The notes: a model not told the origin generated them from the letters alone. 6,830 nt of DNA from Methanosarcinales archaeon ex4572_44 (GCA_002254825.2 NJEL02000076.1:1-6830); one strand, 5' to 3'. Positions 1-5,133 are shown, counted from the first letter of the stretch. Program-made: numbers and translations.

Positions 1-28
1 TCTGTTAAAATCAAAAGTGGGGAAGATT

Positions 29-369
29 ATGGATACTATTGAAGTGATAGGGATTATATTAGTTTTTTTGGTTTAATTTATATTACTCTTCGCGGGTTTG
101 GTATACTTTCAGACGAGAGTGCCACGCTTGAAACACAAATTCTTAAAGTGAAAGGCGGTACTGGTTTAATTCTGATTGCACTCGGAATTTTTATTTTATT
201 TGGAGGGAATTTTTTGACAGTGGAACCTCTTCCTCCACCCACACCCGCACCTACAATAACACCTATAATAACACCTACACCTTCGCCAACATCAACACCA
301 ACGCCCAAACCAACAATCGTGCGTGAATGGGATACCAATTATGACGGTGTTGCTGATATATGGTTATAA
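29..369 (+). CDS. Small two-helix membrane protein with Pro/Thr stalk, split by a -1 frame change
   Basis: I do not recognise the family. An ATG at 29, preceded by a GGGGAAG ribosome site, opens a frame encoding MDTIEVIGIILVFLV and then hits TAA at 74-76. The -1 frame is open from 43 to 369 and continues the hydrophobic stretch (GLIYITL), so one extra T, or a slip on T TTT TTG (64-70), gives a protein of about 113 residues. It would have a first helix, a short loop (RGFGILSDESATLETQILK), a second helix (GLILIALGIFILFGGNFL), then a Pro/Thr-rich stalk of about 35 residues and a tail WDTNYDGVADIWL. That tail resembles one D-x-N-x-DG-x-x-D calcium loop as in thrombospondin type 3 or dockerin repeats. 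A surface-exposed role is inferred. The tail stops after one motif, so the distal domain may be lost. An internal GTG at 148 could start a shorter version of 73 residues without the first helix. Confidence 0.5.
230..330 (+). repeat. Degenerate ACACC(T/A)-rich minirepeats coding the Pro/Thr stalk
   Basis: This tract repeats units such as ATAACACCT and ACACCTACA in loose tandem and codes the alternating Pro-Thr stalk of the small membrane protein. The same stretch read on the other strand gives a Gly/Val-rich open frame, which is only its antisense shadow. Confidence 0.6.
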
Positions 370-606
370 TACTTAAACCACCTACTTCCTACAGTTAAGG
401 AGGGAAAAATGGGTAGAGACAACAGGAATAGAAGCTGAAACTGTTGTGGATACTCCCAAATTTAGGGGCTGTCTCACAATTCAAAATCCAAATAAAAAGA
501 AGAACAAGTATGGTTTTATATCGAAAAATGAGTATCCAATTTTGCAAAATATCCAATTATGAAACAAAGTGCAAGCGGATGCAATAAGTGAAAAGGAAAA
601 ACCTCT
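370..606 (+). other. Region without an intact gene; possible coding remnant at 410-562
   Basis: A textbook Shine-Dalgarno sequence (AAGGAGGG, 397-404) sits 4 nt before an ATG at 409, yet that frame ends after nine codons (MGRDNRNRS, stop at 436). The +1 frame is open from 377 to 562 and reads like protein (ETVVDTPKFRGCLTIQNP, then Lys-rich GFISKNEYPIL). A one-base frameshift just after the start would explain both observations. I do not recognise the product. There is no tRNA-like or CRISPR structure here. Confidence 0.3.
533..558. repeat. 9-bp direct repeat flanking a palindrome
   Basis: TATCCAATT occurs at 533-541 and again at 550-558. The perfect 12-bp palindrome ATTTTGCAAAAT (539-550) lies between them, overlapping the end of the first copy. 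It is about 55 bp upstream of the toxin-antitoxin promoter. It could be an operator or the scar of an insertion; the sequence alone does not decide. Confidence 0.5.
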
Positions 607-625
607 CGAAAGATTTATGTATTTT
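607..625 (+). promoter_or_regulatory. BRE/TATA-like promoter of the toxin-antitoxin pair
   Basis: CGAAAGATTTATGTA has the BRE (CGAAA) plus TATA (TTTATGTA) layout of archaeal promoters. A start site about 25 bp downstream would fall near 640-645, giving a very short leader before the antitoxin start. It closely matches the element at 4711-4725. Confidence 0.5.
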
Positions 626-653
626 GTAAGACTGATCTTACGTTGTGATGGGT

Positions 654-872
654 ATGATTGATATCGCAGTAACGAAGCTCAGCTCAAAGGGGCAGGTAGT
701 AATTCCTTTAGGAGATCAGTTAATCCTGAAAAAAGCAAGTGATTTGGGTAAAAATTTTGAAGAGGATCTTACTTTTGCAAAGAGAACAGAGGACGCTCTG
801 AAAAGATATGAAAAAGGACTCTATAAAGAGATGAACGCCAGAGACTTTGCTGCCGAAATTGAAGAATGGTAA
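654..872 (+). CDS. AbrB/MazE-type antitoxin with internal deletion in its DNA-binding domain
   Basis: The N-terminus (AVTKLSSKGQVVIP) is the signature of the SpoVT/AbrB swapped-hairpin domain used by MazE/VapB-like antitoxins, which bind their own operator. In this family, VVIP is normally followed by a KEIR..LG..EGDQL... segment of about 25 residues. Here VVIP runs straight into LGDQLILKKASDLG, so roughly 20 residues of the fold are missing in frame. The C-terminal half (about residues 25-72) is charged and helical, as expected for a toxin-neutralising tail. I start at ATG 654 because GTGAT (645-649) makes a ribosome site 4 nt upstream; GTG 645 and ATG 648 are alternatives. The TAA stop overlaps the toxin ATG (866) by 7 nt, the usual coupling in such pairs. 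DNA binding is probably lost, and neutralisation could remain. Confidence 0.7.
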   Translation: MIDIAVTKLSSKGQVVIPLGDQLILKKASDLGKNFEEDLTFAKRTEDALKRYEKGLYKEMNARDFAAEIEEW

Positions 873-1178
873 CTGTTGCTATGACCCTTCATTTGAAAAG
901 AAGGTTCGGAAGATTAAGGATCAGCGATTAAAGTTGAAAGTCAAAAAGGAGATTCTTAAAATTATAGATTCTCAAGAAAATCCTATCTTCGGTCGGATTT
1001 ACTTGGAGTACAGGAACGTTTATACTTTCCTATACATCCAGAAACTGGTAAACCTATGAGATACGGCAGAAAAGGCACCAGAGAAGTTTATATTCCACCT
1101 TTTAGGTTGTCTTATTTGTACATAAAAAATGATGAAAAAATAGTTTTCTTGGATTTATACCATAAGGATGAACAATAG
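866..1178 (+). pseudogene. RelE-like toxin, broken by two frame changes
   Basis: RelE-family toxins are small ribonucleases that cut mRNA on the ribosome and are held in check by the partner antitoxin. The ATG at 866 overlaps the antitoxin stop and gives MVTVA. One T appears to be missing at 880-881, because the next frame continues as YDPSFEKKVRKIKDQ, then LKLKVKKEILKIID, the usual N-terminal helices. That frame runs to a TGA at 1057-1059. The C-terminal half lies in a third frame and ends at TAG 1176: PETGKPMRYGRKGTREVYIP, then LSYLYIKNDEKIVFLDLYHK, a clear RelE strand-and-terminus pattern. Between the two halves there are about 57 extra bases (roughly 976-1034), unlike the usual direct join KII(D/E)NPE.GKPMRY. 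No full-length toxin can be made without several recoding events, so I call it inactive. Confidence 0.7.
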
Positions 1179-1200
1179 CATCTCATCATCTCTTTTGCTT

Positions 1201-1791
1201 TTATCTGATCTTGCAGAGTTCGTATAGTGTCTCCATTGCCTTCTTGTCTTCTGGTCTTCCGCATATCTTCACGATTCGGTTGTAATAGTTTATCTGGTTC
1301 AGGTGTTTTTGGTTGTGGTTGAGTACGTAGCGTGTGGCATGGATGGTTGCTTCGATCACTGCGTTTCTCCCACGGTTTATCGCATGGGTCTTCTCTTTTC
1401 TGACTGCGTGTGTGAGTGGTTGTAGTGTGTAGGTTGTGGGTGTTCTGGCTGGGTCTTTTTTTTCTACTTCTAAAAGTATCCATGCGTCGCTGTTTTTCAG
1501 TATTGGGTATTTTTTTTCTTGGTATTCGATTTTGGTGTATTCTTTTTGGTCTGGTTTTGAGAGGGCGCTTGTTACTAGGAGTAGGGGGTCGTGTGTGATG
1601 TTTGCTGTTAGGTGTTGGGTGCGTTTGAGGTTCTCTTGGGTCTGGTTTGGGTAGAGGTGTATCTGTAGTTTGTTTCCTTCTTTGTGTAGTCCTATTGGTG
1701 CTGCGTTTGCTGTGTTGTCCGGGTTTGTTGTGACTGCTATTATTTCGTTTATTCCGTCTGAGAGTCCGGGTGTTTTGGTTTTGGTTGTCAG
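1201..1791 (-). CDS. DUF447 family protein (split-barrel flavin-binding-like), CTG start
   Basis: This gene has no ATG, GTG or TTG start and is easy to miss. Translating the minus strand back from TAA (1203-1201) gives 196 residues that look complete for DUF447. SDGINEIIAVTTNPDN and NAAPIG (residues 29-34) form the N-terminal barrel, ANITHDPLLL (63-72) the central strand, and NSDAWILLEVE the later strand. NRGRNAVIEATIHATR (from 139) and YYNRIVKICGRPEDKKAME form the C-terminal helices. The family resembles FMN-binding split barrels; its reaction is unknown. The first usable codon is CTG 1791-1789, which overlaps the CitG TGA stop as CTGA, exactly where an ATGA overlap would be expected. It therefore looks like an ATG-to-CTG change or a rare CTG start. 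The gene follows CitG in one transcript and converges with the toxin gene 22 bp away. Homologues occur in bacterial H4MPT-linked C1 clusters, so a cofactor role is plausible but unproved. Confidence 0.8.
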   Translation of the reverse strand: MTTKTKTPGLSDGINEIIAVTTNPDNTANAAPIGLHKEGNKLQIHLYPNQTQENLKRTQHLTANITHDPLLLVTSALSKPDQKEYTKIEYQEKKYPILKNSDAWILLEVEKKDPARTPTTYTLQPLTHAVRKEKTHAINRGRNAVIEATIHATRYVLNHNQKHLNQINYYNRIVKICGRPEDKKAMETLYELCKIR

Positions 1792-2690
1792 TATCGGTAG
1801 CCTCCGAGTAGTAGTAGGAATAGTCCTGCTATTATTATGTCTGCGGTGGAACCAGGGTTTATCTTTTCTGATAACAGGTGGGTGTCGAATTTTTTGATTT
1901 CTGGTAGTGTATTGGCGTATCCCTCTTTTTTGATCTGGTTTATGATGTTTGCTGCTTGTTTTGATGTTTGTATTGCTGTTTTTCTGTTGTGTTTTGTCTG
2001 GATGAATGTGTCTGGTTCTGTTTTCAGTATTTCTAAGTAGGTTTGTACGATTGCTTCGTTTATGTCTGCATTCTGGTTTTTGGTGTGGTTTACCAGTAGT
2101 TTATGCGCCTCTCGTGTCAGCGGAAATCTGTGCGTCCATTCTCTTGCGATTTCGTCGTAGGTTTCTGCTATCTGCATGAGTTGGTATAGTGTCTTCTTTT
2201 CTCGGTGTATTTCTATTGTGGCGTTCTGGTCGTGGAGGCTCAGTTTGCTGACTTTGGGGACGTTCACGTCTGCTTCTTTGAATGCCTGGTAGAAGTGGAT
2301 TGCATCTTCTGTGGTGGTCTTTTTCACGATTTCATGAGCTTTTACAGTGTTTCCCTCTGCCATTGCGAGTGGTAGTAGAAGGATGAGTGCGCCGAAGTGA
2401 GTGTTTCCTCCGTGTTGCCACTTGTTGCTTTCTGCTACTGCGTCGTGTAAGAGGTTTCCAAGGTTTTTTCTCTTTCTTGCTGCTTCTGCAAAGTGTGGGT
2501 ATGTTGCGATGGCTGATGCAAGGAAGTGTTCGTATCGTGTGTCTGGGTAGTTGTGTTCTCTGTCGATGTTCCCTGGTTTTGGTGTAGTTCTGTGTACTCT
2601 GTGTGTGAGAGGTCTATTGTGTCGAGCACGCTGTCGCGTAAGAAACAGGGCTTGCTTGCTTTGCAGCACCATGCCATGCTCCCAAAACAC
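1788..2690 (-). CDS. CitG-like triphosphoribosyl-dephospho-CoA synthase family protein, N-terminus lost
   Basis: CitG/MdcB enzymes make the triphosphoribosyl-dephospho-CoA precursor of a prosthetic group. The archaeal relatives have no citrate lyase and an unknown substrate. Family motifs are TTPKPGNIDRE (35-45), DTRYEHFLASAIA (50-62), AVAESNKWQHGGNTHFGA (84-101) and NPGSTADIIIAGLFLLLLGG near the C-terminus. Homology begins at about residue 35 (nt 2588). The roughly 25-30 residues normally before PKPGN, a helix reading like .A.LA.LLEVSA, are absent. What lies upstream (residues 1-34) is merely an alternate frame of the MMP9 gene, starting at GTG 2690 or ATG 2672, both inside MMP9. The gene thus appears joined to MMP9 by a deletion. 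Its coding strand is A+C-rich, unlike MMP9. The stop overlaps the DUF447 start. Confidence 0.75.
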   Translation of the reverse strand: MFWEHGMVLQSKQALFLTRQRARHNRPLTHRVHRTTPKPGNIDREHNYPDTRYEHFLASAIATYPHFAEAARKRKNLGNLLHDAVAESNKWQHGGNTHFGALILLLPLAMAEGNTVKAHEIVKKTTTEDAIHFYQAFKEADVNVPKVSKLSLHDQNATIEIHREKKTLYQLMQIAETYDEIAREWTHRFPLTREAHKLLVNHTKNQNADINEAIVQTYLEILKTEPDTFIQTKHNRKTAIQTSKQAANIINQIKKEGYANTLPEIKKFDTHLLSEKINPGSTADIIIAGLFLLLLGGYRY

Positions 2691-3664
2691 GTGCCGTCGC
2701 CGTACTGGAGTGGCGTGCCGTTCACAAAGTTGATCTTGAACTCTGCAAATTGTCTTGGTGTCATGCCCACTTTCTTGAGAGCGGTGTGTACTGCACAGTG
2801 TTTTACTGGTAGACAGCAGAAGGTGAGGGCACGCAGGTCTCCGCCGCCACAGAGGTGTTTTGGCACATTGTACCAGCCGGTCTGTCTCTGGAGTGCTGTT
2901 GTTGCGATTGCAAGCTCGTTCAAGAGTTCTGGGTTTTCAAGCACCCCTCTTGCCACAGATATCATGTCCGCGCCACGTCCGTACATCTCTTTTGCAGCCT
3001 CGAAATCGCGAATTGAGTTGTTTCCGATCAGGAAAAGGTTTGTTACGTCCCTGACATCGCGCAGCGCTCTGAGGTCAGCGCCATGAGTTCCCATTGCATC
3101 GAAATGTAGAATGTCTGCACCTGCAGCTTCTATCATACGCGCAAGTTGGGTGTTTTCCACCACATTGGCGCGTATTTTGACCGATAAGACTACGCCAGTT
3201 CTTTTTATTCTCTGAATCAGGTTTTTGAGTTTATCCGAGTCGTTTATGAGCTCTTCTCCAGCTTCAAGGTCTGTTATCTCTGGTTGCCTGCAGTGTGCAT
3301 CGAGTTCGAGTATCGCGTTGTGCTTTCGCGCGAGGAGTGCTGCTTGCATGTAATCTTCTGTAGAGACGGCACGCACATTCACTGCGATCACACTGTCCAG
3401 ATCTCCCAGTTTCTCAAGCTCCGATTCCAGAAGCTCCATCGGATCTTCTGTTATGAACTCCTTACGCCCCCGTTCACTCATTCGTTTAGCAGCTTCATTG
3501 GTCTCAAAATCGAGATTATACGCACCGATCACTATCAGGCCGGCTGCCTGGGCGGTCTTTTTTGCAAATTCCGCGTCTGTGATTCCAGCCATTGGGGCAA
3601 GTGCGACAGGGTTCTTAAAACTTGCATATCCGACGGTTAGATCAAAGAGTTGATGGTCTGTCAT
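2435..3664 (-). CDS. Methanogenesis marker protein 9: Dus/NifR3-like TIM barrel fused to an eight-cysteine domain
   Basis: Two domains are visible. Residues 1-250 are a tRNA-dihydrouridine-synthase-like (NifR3) barrel: PVALAPMAGITD (19-30), LELDAHCRQPEI (119-130) where Dus enzymes carry the catalytic Cys, and LIGNNS (212-217) with GADMISVARG (231-240) for the FMN phosphate. Residues 272-340 match the marker 9 domain: cysteines at 272, 283, 284, 290, 326, 333, 334 and 340, including FCCLPVKHC and WCCKASKPC. The family description (TIGR03277) gives eight invariant Cys in a 69-residue core, which is exactly this span. The domain is restricted to methanogens and relatives, and its function is unknown; metal binding is likely. 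The start ATG 3664 follows GAGGGAT (3671-3677). Homology ends near residue 360 (nt 2585). The last 49 residues are Thr/His/Gln-rich and only an alternate frame of CitG, so the native C-terminus is lost or altered. Confidence 0.85.
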   Translation of the reverse strand: MTDHQLFDLTVGYASFKNPVALAPMAGITDAEFAKKTAQAAGLIVIGAYNLDFETNEAAKRMSERGRKEFITEDPMELLESELEKLGDLDSVIAVNVRAVSTEDYMQAALLARKHNAILELDAHCRQPEITDLEAGEELINDSDKLKNLIQRIKRTGVVLSVKIRANVVENTQLARMIEAAGADILHFDAMGTHGADLRALRDVRDVTNLFLIGNNSIRDFEAAKEMYGRGADMISVARGVLENPELLNELAIATTALQRQTGWYNVPKHLCGGGDLRALTFCCLPVKHCAVHTALKKVGMTPRQFAEFKINFVNGTPLQYGDGTCFGSMAWCCKASKPCFLRDSVLDTIDLSHTEYTELHQNQGTSTENTTTQTHDTNTSLHQPSQHTHTLQKQQEREKTLETSYTTQ

Positions 3665-3730
3665 TGTTATCCCTCATTTTGGAGCATCATTTCCCTATAT
3701 CAGTCAGAGTATTTACCTGGAAAAAGGGTT

Positions 3731-4065
3731 CTATCTCAGGACTACTGCTTCCATTGAGTACCCTTTCACGCATCTGGACGGTTCTTCTTTGAGCCGTTGA
3801 ATACCATCTTTGACTCGACAAGGGCTGTTGTTGGAGCTGGTATCACTTCGACAGCATACACACCAGTGTCGTGCACTGCACACGCATGGACCTGCCCGTT
3901 CCTGACGCCTGTAATCTTGTACTTGTTCCCGGGTTCCAGGTTGTTGCACGTGTTTTTCAGTTTGCAGTCTCCACAGTCGGGGGTTGGTCCGTAAAAGATG
4001 AACTCGTTCCCTATTTTTGCAAGCCGTGTTCCGATTAGGGTTATTGTGGAATTCAAATTTGCCAT
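3731..4065 (-). pseudogene. UPF0179 family protein, internal deletion with frame change
   Basis: UPF0179 proteins are archaeal, about 145 residues, and carry two cysteine clusters; their function is unknown. The first half is intact: ITLIGTRLAKIGNEFIFYGP (8-27), C31xxC34xxxxxC40, C62, and YAVEVIPAPTTALVESK. After MVFNGS (about 3790) the frame ends at TGA 3768-3766 with a nonsense tail. The neighbouring frame carries the family C-terminus, RCVKGYSMEAVVLR, ending at TAG 3733-3731. The roughly 35 residues normally between (second C..C....C cluster and the GD..V strand) are missing. The lesion is therefore a deletion of about 100 bp that is not a multiple of three. The start is well supported by GAGGTGA (4080-4074), 8 nt before ATG 4065. 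MMP9 follows on the same strand after 66 bp. Confidence 0.8.
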
Positions 4066-4073
4066 CTATAATC

Positions 4074-4117
4074 TCACCTCAGAAAGATATAAAATATTTA
4101 ACAATTATAATTATATC
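4074..4117 (-). promoter_or_regulatory. Strong SD and AT-rich promoter of the UPF0179 gene
   Basis: On the minus strand, GAGGTGAG (4080-4073) is a near-perfect match to the archaeal anti-Shine-Dalgarno and sits 8 nt before the ATG. Upstream, 4083-4117 is almost purely A/T and holds several TATA-like options (TTTATATC, TTAAATATT, ATAATTATAATT). The transcript start cannot be fixed. This probably also drives MMP9, CitG and DUF447. Confidence 0.55.
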
Positions 4118-4129
4118 ACTTCAAGTGAT
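4115..4129. promoter_or_regulatory. Palindrome ATCACTT-C-AAGTGAT upstream of UPF0179
   Basis: The 7-bp arms are perfect around a single base. It lies between the Hsp20 stop (4131) and the AT-rich promoter tract of UPF0179. Its position suits a regulator operator; it has no T-run that would favour a terminator. Confidence 0.45.
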
Positions 4130-4130
4130 T

Positions 4131-4580
4131 TCAACACACCACAAACAATGACTCATCACATAAAGAGATTGTTGTTCCGACCAAACCCAGAAAGAGAGAC
4201 AACCCCGAAAAAACTAAAACACCCGGCAACTCCACATCATAACTCCTATTCTCATCACACGCCTTAACCCTGATAATGACCTTCGTACTACTACACCGCG
4301 TACTGATATCCTCCTTCTCCACATCAACCAACTCCACCATCACATGCACCTGCGACTCAGACTCCACCACATCCACAAAAGGCTCGACAACATCAGAACT
4401 GCCAGGCGAAAAACCGAACTCACGAACCTCTGGCTTATCACCACCACCCTGAGTAATACTGAACCCATAAATCGACGGCTTGAACATATCCGAATCAATA
4501 TCCATATCCTCAACCATCTGCTCAACCATATCTTCAATCCGCTGCATAATTTCATCAAACGGCGTTCTCTTCTCAGACAT
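4131..4580 (-). CDS. Hsp20/alpha-crystallin family protein with replaced C-terminus
   Basis: Small heat-shock proteins hold unfolding proteins as oligomers. The N-terminal 70 residues match archaeal Hsp20: FDEIMQRIEDMVEQM, IYGFSITQGGGDKPEVREFG. The alpha-crystallin core follows: VEPFVDVVESESQVHVMVEL, VEKEDIS, KVIIRVKA, RSYDVELPG. Normally about 25 residues follow LPG, including the conserved strand A.Y.NGVLE(V/I)TL. Here the reading frame continues instead into 28 mostly hydrophobic residues (VLVFSGLSLFLGLV...) with no family likeness, so the domain's last strand is gone. I start at ATG 4580 (MSEKRTPFDE) rather than the upstream Met at 4631, because the extra 17 residues overlie the promoter. 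There is no ribosome site, but a TATA-like element about 31 bp upstream fits a leaderless or near-leaderless transcript. It stands 65 bp before UPF0179 on the same strand. Chaperone activity is probably impaired. Confidence 0.65.
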   Translation of the reverse strand: MSEKRTPFDEIMQRIEDMVEQMVEDMDIDSDMFKPSIYGFSITQGGGDKPEVREFGFSPGSSDVVEPFVDVVESESQVHVMVELVDVEKEDISTRCSSTKVIIRVKACDENRSYDVELPGVLVFSGLSLFLGLVGTTISLCDESLFVVC

Positions 4581-4604
4581 ACTCAAACACACAACTACGC
4601 TCTC

Positions 4605-4617
4605 ACTATATTTAGAT
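4605..4617 (-). promoter_or_regulatory. TATA-like promoter of the Hsp20 gene
   Basis: The minus strand reads TCTAAATATAG, centred about 31 bp from the ATG at 4580. That spacing predicts a start site within a few bases of the start codon, consistent with the absence of a Shine-Dalgarno sequence. It diverges from the element at 4711-4725. Confidence 0.45.
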
Positions 4618-4710
4618 TCTTCCCAACACAAACGCTTGAAAAAATCACAAATCCTTCCTCAAGTTGTTGATAGTTTCTTCAGAGTGAGAGATTTGACAAC
4701 CTCGAATAAT

Positions 4711-4725
4711 CGAAATCTTTATGTG
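4711..4725 (+). promoter_or_regulatory. BRE/TATA-like element before the exporter remnant
   Basis: CGAAATCTTTATGTG has the same layout as the element at 607-621. Its start site would fall near 4745, which is inside the remnant's reading frame. It may be the original promoter of the exporter gene left next to a shortened N-terminus. Confidence 0.4.
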
Positions 4726-4934
4726 TGCGGGAATTATGGTATGTTTTGGTCTTCACTGCTGTTATGGCTTTCGGGTCTCTTCAGATGAAGCTTGATCCTT
4801 CGTTTGACGGTATGATGCCAGATGATCTGGAGGTTATCAGGATGCAAGATGTTATTTCAACGGAGTTTGGGTCGACGGATACCATGCTCGTTCTGGTGGA
4901 GCTTGATCCGTCGAAACAACCTTCCCAACCATAA
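4725..4934 (+). pseudogene. RND/MMPL family exporter, N-terminal fragment
   Basis: The 69-residue frame (GTG 4725) matches the very start of archaeal RND-superfamily (HAE3/MMPL) proteins: the first membrane helix (LWYVLVFTAVMAFGS), then the first external segment KLDPSFDGMMPDD, EVIRMQDVISTEFG and DTMLVLVEL. Full-length family members are about 750-1000 residues with around 12 helices. Here the frame stops at TAA 4932-4934 just after the LVEL strand. The residues normally before the first helix are also mostly missing. It is a clear remnant, and nothing past the first external segment can be assigned with confidence. A downstream frame near 5060-5170 (YLPRFYNPAPIISDDFKTKT) faintly recalls the ISDD(Y/F) segment of the same family, but I would not rely on it. 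Confidence 0.65.
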
Positions 4935-5035
4935 GACGCTATACACACCAAACAAGTCTTAAAGGTTTTTATGACTCGCAGAATCGTTTCGCATTTGCCA
5001 ATCGATCAAGAATAGACACCCTGATTGTGTCAAAA

Positions 5036-5058
5036 AGATTTGATCGTGTATCAAATCT
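5036..5058. repeat. Inverted repeat AGATTTGAT-5-ATCAAATCT
   Basis: The 9-bp arms are perfect around CGTGT. No T-run follows on either side, so it does not look like an intrinsic terminator. It could be an operator or RNA hairpin. Confidence 0.6.
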
Positions 5059-5133
5059 GATTCTGACGTAGGATATCTGCCGAGATTTTATAACCCGGCC
5101 CCAATAATCTCAGATGATTTTAAGACGAAAACA

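Noticed and set aside
78..338. Minus-strand Gly/Val-rich open frame (GVGVGVDVGEG type)
   Set aside because: It is the antisense of the Pro/Thr-coding repeat; the low-complexity pattern comes from the repeat itself.
1181..1203. Terminator between the toxin remnant and DUF447
   Set aside because: There is a short T-rich stretch (TCTTTTGCTTTTAT) on the plus strand, but no hairpin and it overlaps the DUF447 end; too weak to list.
1112..1483. Minus-strand frame of 123 codons rich in Arg, Thr and Pro
   Set aside because: It is an alternate frame of DUF447, whose own frame here reads NRGRNAVIEA and KICGRPEDKK.
2526..3086. 186-codon plus-strand frame
   Set aside because: Antisense of the MMP9 cysteine domain and barrel; no family likeness of its own.
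3284..3640. Plus-strand frame of 118 codons
   Set aside because: Antisense of the MMP9 barrel, which has clear motifs in the real frame.
469..4206. A single large transposon bounded by the two GGGGyTGTCTC motifs
   Set aside because: The interior holds ordinary archaeal genes and no transposase, and the motif match is only 10 of 11 bases.
4344..4670. Plus-strand His/Leu/Arg-rich frame
   Set aside because: Antisense of Hsp20; composition mirrors the Hsp20 codons.
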